DNA of 64,000 nt from JAJEFO01 sp965209045 (GTDB lineage Bacteria > Pseudomonadota > Alphaproteobacteria > Rhodobacterales > Rhodobacteraceae). Under the pieces are notes generated by a model. The model searched no databases, was not told the origin of the DNA, and saw only the letters and a list, made by a program, of their open reading frames with translations. Position numbers and translations under genes: made by a program. How positions within the stretch are numbered: the stretch's first letter is position 1; every line of letters starts with the position of its first letter. Below, piece by piece: positions 26,024-37,052 of the stretch. Where the stretch lies: positions 868,001 through 932,000 of the forward strand of contig CBDBPW010000001.1 in NCBI GenBank assembly GCA_965209045.1, in the 5' to 3' direction.

Positions 26024-26632
26024 GGAAGGGCGGATCGATTGCGGAACCTGGAAACGCGGTGCATGGGATCTCGCATGGCGCGCCATTCCCTCGGTCAGCC
26101 CGTGGCGCCGGAGAGGACGAGGAGGCCACTTGGCCGCGACAGGCCGGGGACCTGTCCGGGCGAGACGCCGAGTATGCGCACCCGACCGTTGACTGTCGGC
26201 GTTCTCGGGAGGACCTGCATCGGCAAGCCGAAACCCTTCGGCACGGCCGGAAAGTGCCGCTCCATCGGCGCATGCCGACCAGGACGGCTCCGGTTGCGCG
26301 TTGGCGGCGATGGCCGGGCCTTGCGAGCGTTTGGCGCGGACCGGCCTTGAAGATCTGGTGGCGTTCGACGCTGGTCAGCGGCGTTGCCGCTTCGTGCGGC
26401 CGGCCGACGACCGCGCGTTCTCCCTGCACCCGTCCGCAAGAGCATTGTCCTTGCCGGAAGGAGACCGGGAATCCCGCGATGGTGTCGATTATTGCGCGCC
26501 CGAAAGGCCTGGATTGCCAACGGACCGGCATGATGTGCACTCTGTGGGACGGGCAACCTACGCCTGCCGTGGCCATCCAAGGCGGTTTCGCCTGTGTACC
26601 GCGTCCTGCGTCATTGTCGGGTGAAGGCTGAC
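26024..26632. other. Gene-free stretch downstream of parC
   Basis: About 610 bases. Several long open frames exist on both strands but all are arginine- and proline-rich and overlap one another, as expected by chance at this GC content. I recognise no family. A decayed gene cannot be excluded. Confidence 0.45.
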
Positions 26633-28309
26633 ATGACGTTCGTTGTCGTTCCCACCGAAGCGGAAGGCGAAATCGCCGTTTGCTCCGAAGGACTGAGTTT
26701 CTGGGGCGGTGTCGATCCTGGCACTGGCAAGGTGATCGACGCGCACCACGATCTTCATGGCCAGTCCGTCGCGGGCAAGATTGTCCTCATGCCGACAAGC
26801 CGCGGGTCCTGTGCCGGAAGTGGCGTCCTGCTGGAACTCGCCCTGAACGGACATGCTCCGGCAGCGCTGATCTTTCGGGAAGACGAGGAGATCCTGACCC
26901 TCGGCGCGGTGATCGCGTCCCGCATGTTCGACAGGTCTGTCGGCGTCGCACGGCTTTCGGCGTCGGACTACTTCGCCCTGAGCTCCGCGAAGGCTGCAAG
27001 GATGCGCGGCAGCCGCCTGACGGCGGATGGCGTTTCCATTGATCTGCACAAGACGTCTGATGGAGGCCTGGAACTGACGCCATCCGACAGATCCAAGCGG
27101 AACGGCGATCATGGAAGGGCCGTTGCACTTGCCATGGAGGTGGTCTGCACCATGGCTGCGTCGCAGGGCGCGAAGCGGCTGATCGACGTGTCGAGGGGCC
27201 ACATTGACGGCGGCATTCTTTCCCACTCTGCCAATCTCGTCTTCGCCGAGACGATGGCCGGGATGGAGGCGCGGGTCGCAATTCCGACCACGATGAACGC
27301 GATTTCCGTTGACCGCGAGAACTGGACCGAACACGACCTGCCGCCCGATTTCGGGCAAGCGGCCAGCCGGCTGGCGGATGCCTATGTTCGGATGGGCGCG
27401 CGTCCGACCTTCACGTGCGCGCCCTATCTGGCCGACGACGCTCCCCAATTGGGCGAGAACATCGGCTGGTCGGAATCAAACGCCGTCATTTTCGCCAACA
27501 GCGTCCTCGGCGCGCGGACGGCCAAGCACCCTGACTACCTCGACCTCTTCGTCGCCCTGACCGGCCGGGCACCGGAAACCGGGGTTTACCTCCCGGACAA
27601 CCGGCGGCCGCGCGTTGTGATCGAGGTCGAGCTGCCAAGGGCCCACGACGATGCGCTCTGGCCGCTTGTCGGGTGGGTGGCCGGACGCCTGGCCCCGGAT
27701 CGCGTTCCACTCCTGACCGGGCTGGCCCCTGCTGTGCCAAGCCGCGACGACCTTCGCGCCATGTGCGCCGCCTTCGGGACGACCTCGGCGGCGCCATTGC
27801 TGCATGTCGCAGGCGTGACGCCGGAAGGCGACCTGGCTCCCGTCCCCGACGCAGCGCAGGTTCGCATGACGGTGGCGGACCTGGCCGCTGCCTGGGATCG
27901 CTTCAATTCCGGTCCGGCGAGCGTCGACCTCGTGGCCCTTGGGAGCCCGCATCTCTCGCTCGAGGAAACACGGCGGCTCGCCGCCCTGATGTCAGGCCAG
28001 GCAAGGCATCCCGGCACGCCGGTCATCGTGACCCTGGGTCGCGACGTCCTCGCGCAGGCGCAATCCGAGGGATTGGTGGCCCTTCTGCAGGCCTCCGGGG
28101 TGCAGCTCATTCCGGACCTGTGCTGGTGCTCGATCATCGAGCCGGTCTTCCCGAAGGACGCAAGGACCTTGATGACCAACTCAGGCAAGTATGCGCACTA
28201 CGCGCCCGGTCTCAGTGGCCGGCACGTGCGGTTCGGCAGCCTTTCTGACTGTGCAGCCGCCGCCAGGACCGGTGTCGCCGCAAGCGAACGACCGGATTGG
28301 CTCCATTAG
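26633..28309 (+). CDS. Fused aconitase-X protein (probable cis-3-hydroxy-L-proline dehydratase)
   Basis: A 558-residue single-chain AcnX. The N-terminal ~135 residues are the small swivelling domain (DPGTGKVIDAHHDLHGQSVAGKIV, shown as GKVIDAHHDLHGQSVAGK, then PTSRGSCAGSGVLLEL); the rest is the catalytic domain with HIDGGILSH, ENIGWSESNAVIFANSVLG and the C-terminal TNSGKYAHYAPGLSG. In characterised bacteria the fused type I AcnX dehydrates cis-3-hydroxy-L-proline. The iron-sulfur-type cysteine set in the C-terminal half (LCWCSIIEPVF and nearby) is plausible. ATG at 26633 is chosen because the small domain begins there. No hydroxyproline-catabolism partner is adjacent. Confidence 0.85.
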   Translation: MTFVVVPTEAEGEIAVCSEGLSFWGGVDPGTGKVIDAHHDLHGQSVAGKIVLMPTSRGSCAGSGVLLELALNGHAPAALIFREDEEILTLGAVIASRMFDRSVGVARLSASDYFALSSAKAARMRGSRLTADGVSIDLHKTSDGGLELTPSDRSKRNGDHGRAVALAMEVVCTMAASQGAKRLIDVSRGHIDGGILSHSANLVFAETMAGMEARVAIPTTMNAISVDRENWTEHDLPPDFGQAASRLADAYVRMGARPTFTCAPYLADDAPQLGENIGWSESNAVIFANSVLGARTAKHPDYLDLFVALTGRAPETGVYLPDNRRPRVVIEVELPRAHDDALWPLVGWVAGRLAPDRVPLLTGLAPAVPSRDDLRAMCAAFGTTSAAPLLHVAGVTPEGDLAPVPDAAQVRMTVADLAAAWDRFNSGPASVDLVALGSPHLSLEETRRLAALMSGQARHPGTPVIVTLGRDVLAQAQSEGLVALLQASGVQLIPDLCWCSIIEPVFPKDARTLMTNSGKYAHYAPGLSGRHVRFGSLSDCAAAARTGVAASERPDWLH

Positions 28310-28782
28310 TTCTCGTCCGGTTCCTTGATCGGCATTTTGCGTGGAACGGAGTCTGTGGTGCACCGCGCATGCTTCCCGCAAGTTCAATGAGGCCGGCGTG
28401 GGCGAAGTGGTCCGTTGTGAACCCGGGATTCGGGAGATCGGGAAGATCATCGGGGCGTGAAGCCTGCCCGACAAGGTCCAGGCTTCGGAGTCCTTGACCC
28501 GGCACACTCGCGGATTCCTGGCTGGGCCGATGCAACGGAGATCGCGGCAGGCAGACGGAAATGAACCAGCAGTACGCCTTTGAACCCCAAAATGCCGCAA
28601 CGAAGCCTCGGGCAATTCTGTTTTTTCGATAGCATGCTGCTCGACGCCGGAGCGGCAGTGACTTTCACGGTGGACAGCCCGCTCAACGGCCTGGTTCTCG
28701 CCATGGCATCGGCGCGCGGCCAAGTGCGATGACGCGTTGCGCGGGTTTCGGGTTCCGTTCGGGCGGCATGGGAACGAACGCG
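28310..28782. other. Gene-free stretch upstream of the TPR gene
   Basis: About 470 bases between the AcnX gene and the TPR protein. No convincing gene on either strand. Contains a short T-run near 28620 (TTCTGTTTTTTCG) that could belong to a terminator, but no clear stem precedes it. Confidence 0.45.
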
Positions 28783-30489
28783 ATGCAGTACGAATTCGAT
28801 CTCGGCAGGTACGCCCGGCCGGTCACGACGAGCAGTCCGGAGGCAAGGCTCTGGTTCGACCGCGGCCTGTTGTGGCTCTACGGCTTCAACCACGAGGAGG
28901 CGGTGTCCTGCTTTCGCGAGGCGCAGCGGGCTGACCCGGACTGCGCACTTGCGTTCTGGGGGGAGGCCTACGCCGCCGGACCTTTCATCAACTTGCCCTG
29001 GTGCTGGATGAGCGAGATGGAGGCCCGCCAGGCGATCAACACGTGCTTTGCCGCCACACGGGCGGCGATGGAGCGACGCGACGGCGTCTGTCCGGTCGAG
29101 AGCGCACTCATCGAGGCCCTTCCGGCCCGCTACCAGCGCAACGCCGTGGTTTCGATGGACGAGTTTTCCCGCTGGGACGATGATTTCGCTGCCCGCATGC
29201 GGGAGGTGCATCGCCGCTTTCCGGAGGACGCCGACGTGGCCAGCCTCTTTGCGGAGGCCTTGATCACGCGCACGCCGTGGCGGCTCTGGGATCCGGAGAC
29301 TGGAGAGCCCGCGGAAGGTGCCGACACCGAAGAGGCGCGAGACGTGCTGGAATCGGCCATGCTGGCGCGCCGAGAGGCGGGGCAGGAGCCGCACCCTGGC
29401 ATGCTGCACATTTACATCCACGTCATGGAGATGTCCCGGATTCCCGAGTGTGCGCAGGCCGCGGCCGACGATCTGCACCGGCTGTCGCCTGACAATGGCC
29501 ATCTCAACCACATGCCTTGCCACATCTATCTCCAGTGCGGACGCTACGCGGATGCGCTTGCGGTAAGCCGCAAGGCCGTGCGCGCGGACGCGAAGTACGC
29601 GCGTCGCGTGGGTCCCTTCAATTTCTACACCACCGCGCGCTGTCACGATTTCCACGCCATGATGGATGCGGCGATGATGCTGGGAGACCTTCGCGGCGCC
29701 CGGGAGGCGGCACGTGGAATTGCCCAAACGGTGACTCCGGACCTGCTTCGCCAGGACCGCCCGCACCTTGTTGCGACACTCGATGCCTACTGTTCCTCGA
29801 CTGTCCATGTGCCGGTTCGTTTCGGGCAGTGGCGCGAAATCGTGGACGCTCCCATGCCCGCGCATCCCGAGCTCTACGTCGTGACGACTCTCATGCATCA
29901 CTACGCCAGGGGCGTTGCCCATGCAGCGCTCGGCGATTTCGAGGCCGCGGAACGCGAGCTCGCAAGCCTCGAAGCGGGCACGGCCGAGCTTCCGGATGCC
30001 CGCCTTTACTTCAACAATGCGGCACGGGACATCATGGCGATTGCCAGGGCGATGCTCTGCGGGGAAATGGCCTGCCACCGGGGAGAGCGCGAATCCGGTT
30101 TTGCATACCTCCGCGAGGCCGTGCGGCGCAGCGACCAGCTGGCCTACAGCGAGCCTTGGCCGTGGATGCATCCGCCACGCCACGCCCTGGGCGCCCTCCT
30201 TCTGGAAGACGGGCAGCTTGACGAGGCCGAGACGATCTACCGCAAGGACCTTGGCCTCGACGGCGAAGGCAGGCGCTGCCTGCAGAATCGCGACAACGTG
30301 TGGGCCCTGCACGGATACCACGAGTGCTTGCAGCGTCTTGGCCGGCACCAGGAGGCGGCGAGAATTGCTCCGCTGCTGACCGCCGCCCTGTCCAGGAGCG
30401 ACACGCGGATCGATTCGTCCTGCCACTGCCGGACGCGGAATCTCGGCGCATTCGCAAGTTCCTCAGACCTTTCTGGGAGTGCAGACTAG
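28783..30489 (+). CDS. Tetratricopeptide-repeat protein
   Basis: A 568-residue protein with TPR-like helical repeats. Clear units include GLLWLYGFNHEEAVSCFREAQRADPD (as WLYGFNHEEAVSCFREAQ), HIYLQCGRYADALAVSRKAV, ARGVAHAALGDFEAAERELA and ALLLEDGQLDEAETIYRK. No signal peptide or membrane span, so it is probably a cytoplasmic scaffold. No enzyme domain is recognised. The C-terminal twenty residues are serine-rich and non-repetitive. An alternative start at 28768 adds five residues. It is followed by tuf with about 290 bases between. Confidence 0.85.
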   Translation: MQYEFDLGRYARPVTTSSPEARLWFDRGLLWLYGFNHEEAVSCFREAQRADPDCALAFWGEAYAAGPFINLPWCWMSEMEARQAINTCFAATRAAMERRDGVCPVESALIEALPARYQRNAVVSMDEFSRWDDDFAARMREVHRRFPEDADVASLFAEALITRTPWRLWDPETGEPAEGADTEEARDVLESAMLARREAGQEPHPGMLHIYIHVMEMSRIPECAQAAADDLHRLSPDNGHLNHMPCHIYLQCGRYADALAVSRKAVRADAKYARRVGPFNFYTTARCHDFHAMMDAAMMLGDLRGAREAARGIAQTVTPDLLRQDRPHLVATLDAYCSSTVHVPVRFGQWREIVDAPMPAHPELYVVTTLMHHYARGVAHAALGDFEAAERELASLEAGTAELPDARLYFNNAARDIMAIARAMLCGEMACHRGERESGFAYLREAVRRSDQLAYSEPWPWMHPPRHALGALLLEDGQLDEAETIYRKDLGLDGEGRRCLQNRDNVWALHGYHECLQRLGRHQEAARIAPLLTAALSRSDTRIDSSCHCRTRNLGAFASSSDLSGSAD

Positions 30490-30779
30490 GGCCGACCCCT
30501 TGCGTCACGCTCTCCTTCGGGCAGCAGCCCCCGCCTGTCGAGGCCGTCCATTCGACGCAATCGACCGTCCCGGCAGGATGCAAACGGGCTGCTTGGCAGG
30601 CCGGCGGGCATTCGAGAACGTCCGTTCGACGCGGCGCTGCCTCGATTCCGACGCTATGCCGGAATTGCTCCCAACACCGTTCACAAGCCACTCGACCGCC
30701 TGCGACAGGCGCTTGATCTTCCTTTGTCGATGCCATAGTTGCGCTCCGGAAATTGAACCCAGCTAGGGGCTACAGGACT

Positions 30780-31955
<1,176 letters not shown>

Positions 31956-32030
31956 CCAAACGACGCAATCGGGCCCGCGCAGGCATGTTGCCAGCAGTGC
32001 GCGAAGTCGAGGAGGTTCCGGCCGCATGGT

Positions 32031-32060
32031 AGGGCCATTCATGGCGGACGGCCCTCTTTC
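32031..32060 (+). terminator. Possible tuf terminator
   Basis: AGGGCC (32031-32036) and GGCCCT (32050-32055) can pair, followed by the pyrimidine stretch TCTTTC. The stem is short, so this is a weak candidate. Confidence 0.3.
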
Positions 32061-32162
32061 GTTGCTGGCGCCCGGATTTCCTTGCGTGGCGGCCCTCCCG
32101 ATTCGAAAGGCGTCTTTCTCTTGATTCTGCTGCAGCGCTGCCTTAACGGGGGAGTCTGGAAT

Positions 32163-32238
32163 AGGGGTGTAGCTCAGTTGGTAGAGCATCGGTCTCCAAA
32201 ACCGAGGGTCGGGGGTTCGAGTCCCTCCGCCCCTGCCA
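32163..32238 (+). tRNA. tRNA-Trp (CCA)
   Basis: A complete 76-base cloverleaf ending in encoded CCA. Acceptor arms AGGGGTG and CGCCCCT pair with one G-U. The D-arm AGCTCAGTTGGTAGAGC, anticodon loop CTCCAAA (anticodon CCA, tryptophan) with stem TCGGT/ACCGA, and T-arm GGGGGTTCGAGTCCCTC are regular. Its place between tuf and secE is the conserved one in proteobacteria. Confidence 0.98.
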
Positions 32239-32540
32239 TTTCCGCAGGGTCCGCCAGAGAGTTGCGGCCCGTTTCCGCCGCACGCTGAATCTGCCGCAAT
32301 TCGTACGTTGTTCGGGAATCGTCGCTCGCCCCGCTATCTTCGCCTGCAGGACGGGTGCATTGGGAATTATACCGTTGACTGAAACGTGGTCGCTCCAGCC
32401 CCGGCTGATTTCACGGCATCGCCAACCGGACTGGAATCCCCGGAGTCCATGGCGGATGACCGCGAGCCAGGATTGCCGGACCAAGCCTTGAATTCAACTC
32501 GTGAAGCACGTATTTGCGTCGAAACGCATGAGGACGACAC
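32239..32540. other. Spacer between tRNA-Trp and secE
   Basis: About 300 bases. No gene is seen. It may contain a separate secE promoter; none is obvious. Confidence 0.4.
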
Positions 32541-32738
32541 ATGGCGATGACAAACCCGCTTCAGTTCATTCAGCAGGTCCGCGCGGAAGTTGCCAAGGTC
32601 GTCTGGCCGGCGCGGCGTGAAGTCGCGCTCACCTCAGCCATGGTCTTCATGCTGACCATCGCGACGGCAGCATTTTTTTTCCTGGTTGATTTCCTGATCC
32701 GGCAGGGCCTCCAAGGCATACTGTCAATCTTTGGCTAG
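32541..32738 (+). CDS. secE: Preprotein translocase subunit SecE
   Basis: A 65-residue single-span SecE, the short form typical of alphaproteobacteria. The amphipathic helix FIQQVRAEVAKVVWPARREV with the conserved W-P, then a single hydrophobic helix (AMVFMLTIATAAFFFLVDFL), identify it. It clamps SecY in the inner-membrane translocon. It lies downstream of tRNA-Trp as usual, but nusG, its normal next neighbour, is 19.2 kb further on. Confidence 0.95.
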   Translation: MAMTNPLQFIQQVRAEVAKVVWPARREVALTSAMVFMLTIATAAFFFLVDFLIRQGLQGILSIFG

Positions 32739-32920
32739 CGGCCACTCCGAGGCTTCGGGAAGCGTCACTGGCGGTGGATTCCGGGCGCGAGGCGTGCTCC
32801 GGATGCGAAACACGGGATCCTGGCCAGTCCGCATCTTGAACGTCGTCAGAACGACGTTCGCCCGCAGCATCCGGTGGCGTTCCGGCCAGGCTCGCAGCGC
32901 ATCGCGCGAATTGGATTCGC

Positions 32921-33898
32921 CTATTGCTTCAGCTGTTCCAGATCGATCTGGTCCCGGTCCAGGAGTTCGCGGTACATTGCGGAATCCAGGCGCACTGCAT
33001 CTTCCAGCGGAGTGTGCGGGACGTCCCCGAGGATTTCTTGCAGGCCATCATCGGCAAGGTCCGCGGGGAACGGGAATTCGTCTTCGGCGTTGTACGTGAT
33101 CCGGGCATCGGGAAAGATCGCCGTCAGGCGTTCCACGAAATCTGCGACTGCCATGACGTCGTTCCGCATGTTGCAGACCCGTGCCTGCTTCACGTTTGCA
33201 TCCGCGCAGCCAATGAACATCCTGGCGACATCGCTGGCGTGTTGCATTGGCACCATTCCGCCTGACCTGATGTGGAATGGCACGCCAGCCACGGCCGCGA
33301 GGATTGCCTTGGCGAAGTCGGCCGTCACGCCCTGGTCGCGCCCGACGCCATAGACGACGCAGGGCCTCAGGCCGACGCTTCCCACGCCGGAGTCGGCGGC
33401 ATAGACCCTGGCGGCCTGTTCATTGGCAACCTTGTAGACTCCGTAGAGCGTGCGGGGGTCGGTTGCGGCGTCGTCGTCAAGCGGCCAGGAATCGTATCCG
33501 GATGCAGGTCCCAGTGCCGCAAGCGAGCTCGCATAGGCCAGGCCGGACGTGCGGGAGGCCAAGGCAGCTTCGAACATGTTGACCGTGCCGACGACATTGA
33601 CGGCGGCGCCCAATGGCGGGTTGGCCTTGCAAAACGGGATCTGAAGGCCGGCCAGATGGATGATCCTGGTCACTCCAGCCTCCGCCACAAGGGCCTTGAC
33701 CGCCTTCGTATTGGTGATGTCCAGGATCCTCCAGTCAACCCGCCCGATCTGACCGTCGTCCATGATCAGGCGCGGGCGCACCGGATCCGTGCTCAGATCC
33801 GCCGAAATGACCCTTGCGTTCCGTTCAACAAGGTGCCTCAGGACCCAGGCACCAATGCATCCCAGAGCTCCGGTCACCAGATAAGTGTCATCATGCAT
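32921..33898 (-). CDS. NAD-dependent epimerase/dehydratase family protein
   Basis: Extended short-chain dehydrogenase, 325 residues. The nucleotide-binding motif is TGALGCIG near the N-terminus; DITNTKAVKALV and HLAGLQIPF follow; the catalytic Tyr-x3-Lys is in LYGVYKVANE. It resembles sugar-nucleotide epimerases/reductases acting on nucleotide sugars or small carbonyls; the substrate is unclear. ATG at 33898 is preferred, with a GGAAGG ribosome-binding site just before; an earlier in-frame start at 34027 adds only Pro/Arg-rich residues. It is the first gene of the foreign block between secE and nusG and is convergent with secE. Confidence 0.9.
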   Translation of the reverse strand: MHDDTYLVTGALGCIGAWVLRHLVERNARVISADLSTDPVRPRLIMDDGQIGRVDWRILDITNTKAVKALVAEAGVTRIIHLAGLQIPFCKANPPLGAAVNVVGTVNMFEAALASRTSGLAYASSLAALGPASGYDSWPLDDDAATDPRTLYGVYKVANEQAARVYAADSGVGSVGLRPCVVYGVGRDQGVTADFAKAILAAVAGVPFHIRSGGMVPMQHASDVARMFIGCADANVKQARVCNMRNDVMAVADFVERLTAIFPDARITYNAEDEFPFPADLADDGLQEILGDVPHTPLEDAVRLDSAMYRELLDRDQIDLEQLKQ

Positions 33899-33989
33899 GG
33901 CTTGGCCTTCCGTTGAGACATGATGGGGAGTCACAACAGGCCGTCCAGGGATTGGCAAGGGCGGCGTCGCGATTGCCCTGCCCGTCGAA

Positions 33990-34290
33990 CGCGGAAATGC
34001 CCAAGACGGACACCGGCCTCGGCACACTCGGAGAAGCGCCGTCCAGCGGAATGTTCTTCCGGGAGCGATCTAACTCTTGGCCAGTCTCCAGATCCTGGAA
34101 GCTGCTGAAGGCAACTCTCACATCCGGATTGGCCGGATCGTCGATGACGAGTGTCGCATCGCTGCGAAGAGTCCGGCCGCGCGTCATTGCATCGCCCAAG
34201 TCCGCACCGATCGTCTTGCCTGCCCGGGAGGCCGGCTTGCCGTTAACTGGCCAAGGTGCCGCGCCACTGGTCACGCGCAGGGCGCTGGCA
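33990..34290 (-). pseudogene. Decayed TbpB-like lipoprotein domain
   Basis: The minus-strand frame around 34041-34283 reads TRGRTLRSDATLVIDDPANP then VRVAFSSFQDLETGQELD, a beta-rich pattern like the C-terminal domain of transferrin-binding-protein-like lipoproteins, and like that of the intact gene at 37751-38665. No start codon, signal peptide or C-terminal GxFGPGHE-type ending can be found in frame, so it looks like a remnant. Limits are approximate and the family call is tentative. Confidence 0.4.
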
Positions 34291-35014
34291 TCAATGACGG
34301 CGCCCCGCCCGACGGGAACGCCGCGCCCCGTTCGTGCCAGTGCTTGGGCGGGAGTTCGGCGACCGGCTGCCCTTCCTGTTCGACACTGGATCTTCGCCTT
34401 TCGGCCAAGCGGCCGCCGCACAGCCGGCCGGAACTTGAGCTGGCCCGGAAAGCCAATCATCCGGTGCCCCTTGGTCGCGCCGACAGTGGCCAATGATCAC
34501 AAGTACGCGGTGGCGTGCGCGAGCTTGGTCGCCAACCGCCTGCGGGCATCAGGTGGCAACTTTCAAAGGACACCCGGGACTCTCAGGACGGCATCAGGCG
34601 AATTCCAAGGATGCTTCCCGCAGCGCTTCGCATTGGAATTGCGCCACGCCGCCCTTGACCCGACCGGCGTCAGCCGAACTTGCTGGTTCAATTCGTTCGC
34701 GAACCCGGCACAGCGCACGGTTTCCCGACGCCGACAGCCTCATCTGGTTTGGCGGTGCCCGGCACAGCGGCACCCGAAGCCGGTCGGTCAACAGCATTGA
34801 GTGGAGACGGTTGCAGGAAGCAGGCCCTTCGACTGCGAGACCATGCTGCAGGAAGACCGCCCTCAACCCGACCACCGCCAACCGCTCCCGGCTTGGCTTC
34901 CACGCCGTACATGTTTGGGTTAGTATCTTTCGGCCAAGGGACATGCGTGCCTGATCCTCCGATCCAGGGTCAGGCCGGCGCACCCAAGACCAGCGGGGAC
35001 GAAAGGGAATCCAG
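34291..35014. other. Gene-free stretch upstream of the PLP decarboxylase
   Basis: About 720 bases with no recognisable coding region. Open frames are short or Arg/Pro-rich. A GGGA ribosome-binding site lies at its right end for the decarboxylase. Confidence 0.45.
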
Positions 35015-36448
35015 ATGGCTGACGAACTTCGAATGTCGCGTGAGCAGATGCTCGATCTTGGGCGCCGGGCGCTTGAGGTCGTGGTGGAGCGCATCGAGGG
35101 CCTGCCTGGAGAAAACGCCTGGGACGGCGAGTTCCGGCAGGTTCTCGAAGACCACCTTCTGGAGGCCCCGCCCGAGGAGGGGCGGCCGGCCGCCGAAGTG
35201 ATGGAGCGCGCCGCGCGCGACGTGCTCCCGCTCACGGTGCGCCTTGACCACCCGCGCTGCTTCGGGTTCGTCCCGTCGTCGCCGGCCTGGCCGGCCGTGG
35301 TCGCCGACTTCATGGCTGCCGGCTACAATGTCAACCAGTGCACCTGGCTGGTCGCGAGCGGCCCGAGCCAGCTGGAACTGGTCGTCATCGACTGGTTCAG
35401 GCGCTGGCTCGGCTATCCGGAAGGCGCGGGCGGGCTCTTCACCAGCGGCGGCTCGGCCGCCAGCGTCGACGCCTTCGTCGCCGCGCGCGAGGCGGCGGGC
35501 CATCCCGAGCGTGCCACTGTCTACATGAGCGACCAGAGCCACAGCGCGCTCGCGCGCGCGGCGATGATCGTCGGCATCCGCCGCGAGTGCGTTCGCATGA
35601 TCCCGAGCGACGAGGGCTTCCGGCTCGACATGGATGCGCTCTCGCGCGCCGTGGCCGAGGACCGCGCGGCCGGTTTCACGCCCGTGGCGGTTGCCGGCAA
35701 CGCCGGCACGGTGGGCACTGGCGCCGTCGACCGTCTCGATGCGATGGCGGCGTTCTGCGCGGCGGAGGGTCTCTGGCTTCACGTCGACGCCGCCTACGGC
35801 GGCTTCGCCGCCGTGACGGAGCGGGGCAGGCATCTCCTGCGCGGCATCGAGCTGGCCGATTCGATCGGGCTGGACGCGCACAAGTGGTTTTTCCAGCCCT
35901 ACGAGGCCGGCTGCCTGCTTGTGAAGGACGAGAACGCGCTCAGGAGCGCCTTTGCGGTCCGTCCCGACATCCTCCAGGACACGGTGTGGGGGGCGAACCA
36001 CCCGAACTTCTCGGATCTCGGCCTGCAGCTGAGCCGCTCGGCGCGGGCGCTGAAGGTCTGGATGTCGGTCCAGACCTTCGGCATGGCGAGGTTCCGGCGC
36101 GCGGTCGAGCAGGGGATGGACCTTGCCGCCCGGGCCGAGGCCCGTGTCCGCGCGAGCCCGGTCCTGGAGGCCATGAACGCGGCGGCGCTGGGGATTGTCT
36201 GCTTCCGCGTCAATCCGGCGGGCGCCGGTCTCGACGAGGCGGCGCTGGACGGGGTCAACAGGACCGTGCTCGCACGCATGTTCTGGGACGACCCCGCGTT
36301 CATCTCCTCCACGATGCTGCACGGGACGTTCGCGCTCAGGATGTGCATCGTCAACCACACCACGACATGGGACGACGTGCGCGAGACCCTGGAGGCGGTC
36401 GAGCGCTTCGGGAACGAAGCGCTGGAAAAACCCGATGTGCAGGAGTGA
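35015..36448 (+). CDS. Group II PLP-dependent amino-acid decarboxylase
   Basis: A 477-residue decarboxylase of the aromatic-L-amino-acid/tyrosine/glutamate group. The PLP lysine is Lys290 in LDAHKWFFQPYEAGC. Upstream are FTSGGSAASVDAF, which grips the cofactor phosphate, and LHVDAAYGGFAAV with the aspartate that pairs to the pyridine nitrogen. The N-terminal HPRCFGFVPSS and GYNVNQ are typical. It would make an amine from an aromatic amino acid such as tryptophan, tyrosine or DOPA; which one cannot be read. The gene stands alone in the accessory block and its third positions are strongly GC-biased compared with neighbouring debris, so it looks intact and expressed. Confidence 0.92.
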   Translation: MADELRMSREQMLDLGRRALEVVVERIEGLPGENAWDGEFRQVLEDHLLEAPPEEGRPAAEVMERAARDVLPLTVRLDHPRCFGFVPSSPAWPAVVADFMAAGYNVNQCTWLVASGPSQLELVVIDWFRRWLGYPEGAGGLFTSGGSAASVDAFVAAREAAGHPERATVYMSDQSHSALARAAMIVGIRRECVRMIPSDEGFRLDMDALSRAVAEDRAAGFTPVAVAGNAGTVGTGAVDRLDAMAAFCAAEGLWLHVDAAYGGFAAVTERGRHLLRGIELADSIGLDAHKWFFQPYEAGCLLVKDENALRSAFAVRPDILQDTVWGANHPNFSDLGLQLSRSARALKVWMSVQTFGMARFRRAVEQGMDLAARAEARVRASPVLEAMNAAALGIVCFRVNPAGAGLDEAALDGVNRTVLARMFWDDPAFISSTMLHGTFALRMCIVNHTTTWDDVRETLEAVERFGNEALEKPDVQE

Positions 36449-37052
36449 CGGAATTGGCCGCGCGAAATTCCGGTGCTCGCAGCACCGCATGCGCAACCAG
36501 GTCTGTCCGGTCAACGCCTAGAGGACGACGAAATCACGCACGCGGTCAGTCAAAGGGTCGGTGACGGACCGAGAGCAGATCGCGAACCAGGACGGGCCAA
36601 TGTCGGGCGTGCGCGCCAAGGCCGCATCCTCTGCATCTTGGACCGGTTCCGGGAGTTTTCCGGGACGCTCGCGCTTCCGGACTGGGAGACCCTCTACCGC
36701 GCGACTGCAGGGGAGCTTCGCAAGGACAACTGGGTTGGGCTGATTCGCCCCGGATCCCAGCCGCCTGCCAGCCCGGGACACGCTCGACCAACCCCGATCC
36801 CGCCCCCCTCGGCACGCCGCGCCGGTCTCCACGATGCCCGCTGCGCAGTCTTCGCCCTTCTGGTGATGATCCCTGACGCGGGGACGGCGCCTCGCGGCGC
36901 GGCTTTCGGATCCTCTCCTCGTCGACACCCGCCCAAACAACCGACGCGCGCGACGTTTGCGGCCGTCGTTGCGCTTTGGTCCAGGATTGACACGGTGACG
37001 GGGCAGGAAGACGCGAACGCGCACCCACGGTCGGCTCGAAATCCGGACAATC
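36449..37052. other. Gene-free stretch with a 56-bp repeat copy
   Basis: About 600 bases after the decarboxylase with no recognisable gene on either strand. It contains one copy of an imperfect 56-base direct repeat (36842-36897). Confidence 0.45.
36842..36897. repeat. Imperfect 56-bp direct repeat, copy A
   Basis: Matches copy B at 37608-37663 at 42 of 56 positions without gaps by hand alignment, with GATCCCTGACGCGG identical in both. The copies flank the small membrane-protein gene at 37053-37388. Nature unknown. Confidence 0.5.

Noticed and set aside
26020..26632. Possible gene after parC on either strand
   Set aside because: Several overlapping frames are open, but all are Arg/Pro-rich and none shows a motif I can name.
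28447..30426. A 659-codon minus-strand open frame
   Set aside because: It lies antisense to the TPR gene; the plus-strand frame shows clear repeats, this one only GC-driven openness.
34970..36514. A 514-codon minus-strand open frame and a 408-codon plus-strand frame over the decarboxylase
   Set aside because: Both are shadows of the PLP decarboxylase, which has the full set of cofactor-binding motifs.
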